From NCBI GenBank assembly GCA_964499485.1, contig CAZCLF010000005.1, positions 1-64,000 on the forward strand: 64,000 nucleotides of DNA, read 5' to 3'. Below the pieces are notes generated by a model, which saw only the letters and a list, made by a program, of their open reading frames with translations, searched no databases and was not told the origin of the DNA. This DNA comes from Ga0074130 sp964499485 (GTDB lineage Bacteria; Pseudomonadota; Gammaproteobacteria; Burkholderiales; Rhodocyclaceae). Positions 60,539 through 64,000 of the stretch are shown one piece after another (within the stretch, counting starts at the first letter, position 1; every line of letters starts with the position of its first letter). The translations under genes were made by a program, and so were the position numbers.

Positions 60539-63500
60539 CTACGGATAGATGACCTTCACGTTTTCCGGCTGCAGCCACTCGCGGAGGCTAATGAGCAGCT
60601 CATCATCCAGACGGATACGCCAAGCATCGGACAAGCCCAGCTCGACTTCCGCCTCATGATTGCGATACGCAACACGCACCGGGCAAGCGCCATTACGGTA
60701 CGGTGTAAGCAACGCGCGAAGACGCTCGGCGTAGCGACCTTCAATCGAGTTGCCATTCATCGAGAGCTGTAGGGCACGAGCGAAACGACCGCGCGCTTCG
60801 CCCAGCGTCATGAGCTTTTCGGCCGTAACGCGCAAGCCGCCCGAGAAATCATCATGGCTGATCTTGCCTTCGATCAGCAGCAGCTCATCTTCCTTGATCT
60901 TGGCGCGTTCCGCATCCCACAGCTCATTAAATACGGTGACTTCGACCTGTGCAGTCGCGTCATCGAGCATGATGATGGCCATCTTGCCGCGACGCGTCAT
61001 CTGCGTACGCGTGCTGTGCACAACGCCCGCCATCAACACCGGCTCGCGCGACGGCGCGAGCTGCGTGAGCGAGCGTTTGACGAAGGGAGCGAGCTCCTTG
61101 CGATACGCATTAAAGGGGTGACCTGAGTAGAAAAAGCCCAAGGCCTGCTTTTCGTTGAGCAATTGTTCACGCTCACCCCAGCGTGGCACCTTCACATATT
61201 GCGGTGCGTGCGCGTCAGCTTCACCACCCGTGTCGAACAAGCCACTTTGCAGAGCATTACGTTCAGCTTGATCCGCTGCTTCGATAGCAATGCCAACGGA
61301 GGCAAACAACTTGTGGCGATCATCATCGATTGAATCGAACGCGCCCGCACGAATCAGGGCCTCGACCACGCGACGATTGGCAACGCGCTTATCCACGCGC
61401 CGACAGAAATCGAACAGATCCTTGAAAGGCCCTCCCTCTGCACGCGCCTTCATGATCATCGACAGCGCCGCTTCACCCGTACCCTTGATGGAACCGAGGC
61501 CATAGCGAATCGTGCTGGCATCTGCGGGCTCGAAACGAATGGTGCCGCTGTTCACATCGGGCGGCAGGAACTTTATGTTGTTCGCCAGACAGTCCTGGTA
61601 AAAGATTTGCACCTTATCGGTGTCGGCCATTTCAGACGACATCGTGGCAGCCATGAAGGCGGCCGGATAGTAGCGCTTGAGCCAGGCGGTCTGAAACGCG
61701 ACAAGTGCGTATGCGGCAGAGTGCGACTTGTTGAAGCCGTATTCGGCGAACTTCTCCATCAGGTCAAACAGCTGCGTGGCCAGCTGCGGCTCTACACCGC
61801 GCTTAGCCGCACCATCCGTAAATAGCTGACGATGCTGCGCCATTTCCTCTGGCTTTTTCTTACCCATCGCGCGGCGCAACATATCGGCGCCGCCCAGCGT
61901 GTAGCCGGCCAGAATTTGCGCGACCAGCATCACCTGTTCCTGATACACGATCACGCCATAGGTCGACTTCAGCACCGGCTCCAGATCCGGGTGGAAATAC
62001 CACTCCGACTTACCGGTTCCGCTCTGCACTTGGAGCTTTTTACGATTGATGAAGTCATCCACCATGCCTGAGCCCAAGGGGCCAGGACGGTTGAGCGCCA
62101 TCAACGCGATGATGTCTTCGAAGGTGTCGCCCTTCAGGCGCTTTTCCAAGTCCTTCGCCGAGCGCGATTCGGACTGAAACACTGCGGTCGTATTGCCTGC
62201 GGCAAACAGATCGTAGGTCGGTTTATCGTCAAGCGGAATGTCTTCAAGGCGGAAGTCGGCGCGCGATGGGTCCAGCTTCTTCACAAACTCGACCGCTTCG
62301 TCGAGGATGGTCAGCGTGCGCAGGCCGAGGAAGTCGAACTTCACCAAGCCCACTTTTTCGACATCGTCCTTGTCGAACTGCGACACCACCGAATCGGTGC
62401 CCTGCGCCGCGTACAAGGGACAAAAATCCGTCAGCTTGCCGGGCGAGATGAGTACGCCACCGGCGTGCATACCAACGTTACGGGTCATCCCCTCCAGCTT
62501 GGTAGCCAGCTCCCACAGCTCAGCAACTTCTTCTTCTGCTTCAATGCGAGCACCGATCTGTGGCTCTTTCTCACGCGCCTCTTCTAGGCTGATACCGATT
62601 TCATTCGGAATCAGCTTGGCAAACTGATCAACAAAGTTGAACGGCAAATCGAGCACACGGCCCACGTCGCGAATAACCGCCTTGGCGGCCATCGTGCCGA
62701 AGGTAGCAATCTGCGAGACGGCGTGATGGCCGTATTTGTCCTTCACGTAATTGATGACGCGATCGCGGCCGTCCTGACAGAAATCGATATCGAAGTCGGG
62801 CATCGATACCCGCTCCGGATTCAAGAAGCGCTCAAACAGCAAGTCATATTCAAGCGGGTCAAGATCGGTAATACCGAGGGCATACGCTACGAGCGAGCCC
62901 GCACCGGAACCGCGGCCAGGCCCGACCGGCACGCCATTGGCCTTGGCCCAGTTAATGAAGTCCGCCACGATCAGGAAGTAACCGGGGAAGCCCATCTGCT
63001 GAATGATGCCGATCTCGAACTCAAGGCGCTCGGCATAGCGTGGCCGCTCTGCGTCTCGCTTTGCCTCATCGGGGTAGAGCTGCGCCAACCGGACTTCCAA
63101 CCGCTCGCGCGACTGGAGGGCCATGAACTCGTCGAGGGTCAGCCCATCTGGGGTAGGGAACAAAGGCAGTTTAGGCTTGCCCAGCTCAATGGAGACGCTA
63201 CAACGGCGGGCTATCTCAAGGGTATTTTCCAGCGCTTCAGGGTAGTCAGAAAACAGCTCGGCCATTTCGGCCTGGGTCTTGAAATACTGTTCTTCACTGA
63301 AATTCTTAGGGCGCCGAGGATCCGCCAGCACATAACCTTCAGCAATACAGGTCCGGGCCTCATGTGCTTTAAAGTCGTCCCGATCCATAAACTGGATGGG
63401 GTGCGTGGCGACCAATGGCAGGAACAATTCGCCTGCTAATTGGGCGCTCGCCTGAACCAATGCTTCCTGCTGTGGCGAGCCATTTTTGCCTTGCGGGCGC

Positions 63501-64000
63501 TGTACCTCAATATAGAAGTTGGACGGGAACATAGCCGCCCACTCGCGCGCACGGGCCACCGCATCGGCCCCTTTACCGGCTAGCAAAAGCTGGCCGATAT
63601 CACCAAAGCCAGCGCCAGAAAGCGCAATGAGATTGCTGTTATCGCCGTTGGCCAAGGCCACATAAGGAACTTCGGCCCGAGCGCTGGCGCGATCCCCCGC
63701 ATAAGCCAGCGACAAGAGATCGCAAAGACGCAGATAACCGGCGCGGTTCTTGGCTAGCAATAACAGGCGGGAGCCGGTACCCCGGCCGTCTCCATCCACA
63801 TCCGCAATCCAGACATCGCAGCCGATCAGCGGCTTGAGGCCCTTGCCGCGCATGCCTGAATAGAACTTGACCATCCCGAACAAGTTGCCCAAATCGGTCA
63901 AAGCAATGGCGGGCATGCCGTCCGTCTTGGCCCGGGCGATTGCGTCATCAAGACGCACAATGCCGTCGGTAATTGAAAACTCGCTATGCAGGCGTAGATG
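60539..64000 (-). CDS. dnaE: DNA polymerase III alpha subunit, N-terminus just outside window
   Basis: Replicative polymerase. 1153 codons are visible, starting HLRLHSEFSITDGIVRLDDA; only about ten residues are missing at the window edge. The PHP domain (about 1-270) is followed by the palm with catalytic Asps in MPDFDIDFCQDGRD, PVGPGRGSGAGSLVAYALGI, the fingers (FAEYGFNKSHSAAYALVAFQ), the helix-hairpin-helix region and the C-terminal OB fold (MAGVVHSTRTQMTRRGKMAI). It ends 20 bases before lemA. Confidence 0.98.
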   Translation of the reverse strand, partial: HLRLHSEFSITDGIVRLDDAIARAKTDGMPAIALTDLGNLFGMVKFYSGMRGKGLKPLIGCDVWIADVDGDGRGTGSRLLLLAKNRAGYLRLCDLLSLAYAGDRASARAEVPYVALANGDNSNLIALSGAGFGDIGQLLLAGKGADAVARAREWAAMFPSNFYIEVQRPQGKNGSPQQEALVQASAQLAGELFLPLVATHPIQFMDRDDFKAHEARTCIAEGYVLADPRRPKNFSEEQYFKTQAEMAELFSDYPEALENTLEIARRCSVSIELGKPKLPLFPTPDGLTLDEFMALQSRERLEVRLAQLYPDEAKRDAERPRYAERLEFEIGIIQQMGFPGYFLIVADFINWAKANGVPVGPGRGSGAGSLVAYALGITDLDPLEYDLLFERFLNPERVSMPDFDIDFCQDGRDRVINYVKDKYGHHAVSQIATFGTMAAKAVIRDVGRVLDLPFNFVDQFAKLIPNEIGISLEEAREKEPQIGARIEAEEEVAELWELATKLEGMTRNVGMHAGGVLISPGKLTDFCPLYAAQGTDSVVSQFDKDDVEKVGLVKFDFLGLRTLTILDEAVEFVKKLDPSRADFRLEDIPLDDKPTYDLFAAGNTTAVFQSESRSAKDLEKRLKGDTFEDIIALMALNRPGPLGSGMVDDFINRKKLQVQSGTGKSEWYFHPDLEPVLKSTYGVIVYQEQVMLVAQILAGYTLGGADMLRRAMGKKKPEEMAQHRQLFTDGAAKRGVEPQLATQLFDLMEKFAEYGFNKSHSAAYALVAFQTAWLKRYYPAAFMAATMSSEMADTDKVQIFYQDCLANNIKFLPPDVNSGTIRFEPADASTIRYGLGSIKGTGEAALSMIMKARAEGGPFKDLFDFCRRVDKRVANRRVVEALIRAGAFDSIDDDRHKLFASVGIAIEAADQAERNALQSGLFDTGGEADAHAPQYVKVPRWGEREQLLNEKQALGFFYSGHPFNAYRKELAPFVKRSLTQLAPSREPVLMAGVVHSTRTQMTRRGKMAIIMLDDATAQVEVTVFNELWDAERAKIKEDELLLIEGKISHDDFSGGLRVTAEKLMTLGEARGRFARALQLSMNGNSIEGRYAERLRALLTPYRNGACPVRVAYRNHEAEVELGLSDAWRIRLDDELLISLREWLQPENVKVIYP

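Overview
The window looks like chromosomal DNA of a betaproteobacterium of medium-high G+C. The evidence is the run dcd-apbC-metG, the run pmbA-darP-mog, nrdR coupled to ribD, a CeoAB-OpcM/BpeEF-OprC-type efflux locus with its lipase-like gene, and a BdlA/Aer-rich chemotaxis repertoire. I do not assign a genus. I found no rRNA, tRNA, CRISPR array, prophage or insertion sequence. Coding density is high and many neighbours overlap or abut.

Layout. (1) 1-10.9 kb: a partial unknown gene, then a LysR regulator, a lipase-like protein, a three-gene RND efflux pump and an SDR oxidoreductase, followed by rhodanese, glutathione peroxidase and a YfcG-type GST; together a drug and electrophile defence block. 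(2) 10.9-14.3 kb: a 4HB chemoreceptor, an HDOD protein and an unrecognised partner. (3) 14.7-18.8 kb: glyA, a Cys-rich exported protein, nrdR, ribD and an SRPBCC protein, with start/stop overlaps between several of them. (4) 18.9-21.7 kb: two tandem soluble PAS-PAS chemoreceptors. One is split by a -1 frameshift exactly at an A AAA AAG slippery heptamer. (5) 21.9-28.9 kb: histidine phosphatase, a TRAP transporter whose dctQM and dctP lie on opposite strands, pmbA, darP and mog. (6) 29-46.2 kb: a PilZ-like protein, then thyA and folA separated by a glycogen/maltodextrin block (glk, DUF2934 protein, Aer-type receptor, glgB, glgC, two GH57 enzymes, pgi, a small exported protein, glgA). (7) 46.2-52.1 kb: the most unusual region. 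It holds a GT41 (O-GlcNAc-transferase-like) protein, a divergent GT4 enzyme, a FecR-domain protein with a Ser/Thr/Gly-rich TbpB-like C-terminus, and a Slam/DUF560 (type XI) outer-membrane translocon. (8) 52.3-64 kb: basic amino acid decarboxylase, dcd, apbC, metG, acylphosphatase, a GIDE/EF-hand membrane protein with lemA, and nearly all of dnaE.

How the genes work together. The glg genes make ADP-glucose and branched glycogen, pgi and glk link this to hexose phosphates, and the two GH57 enzymes probably remodel or degrade the polymer; no glgP, glgX or malQ is present here. The Aer-type receptor inside this block has a perfect FNR/ANR box placed about 41 bp upstream of a likely start of transcription, which suggests oxygen control. 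In region 7 the FecR-barrel protein is the natural cargo of the neighbouring Slam translocon, and the two glycosyltransferases next to it may modify it. This last idea is inference from gene order and composition.
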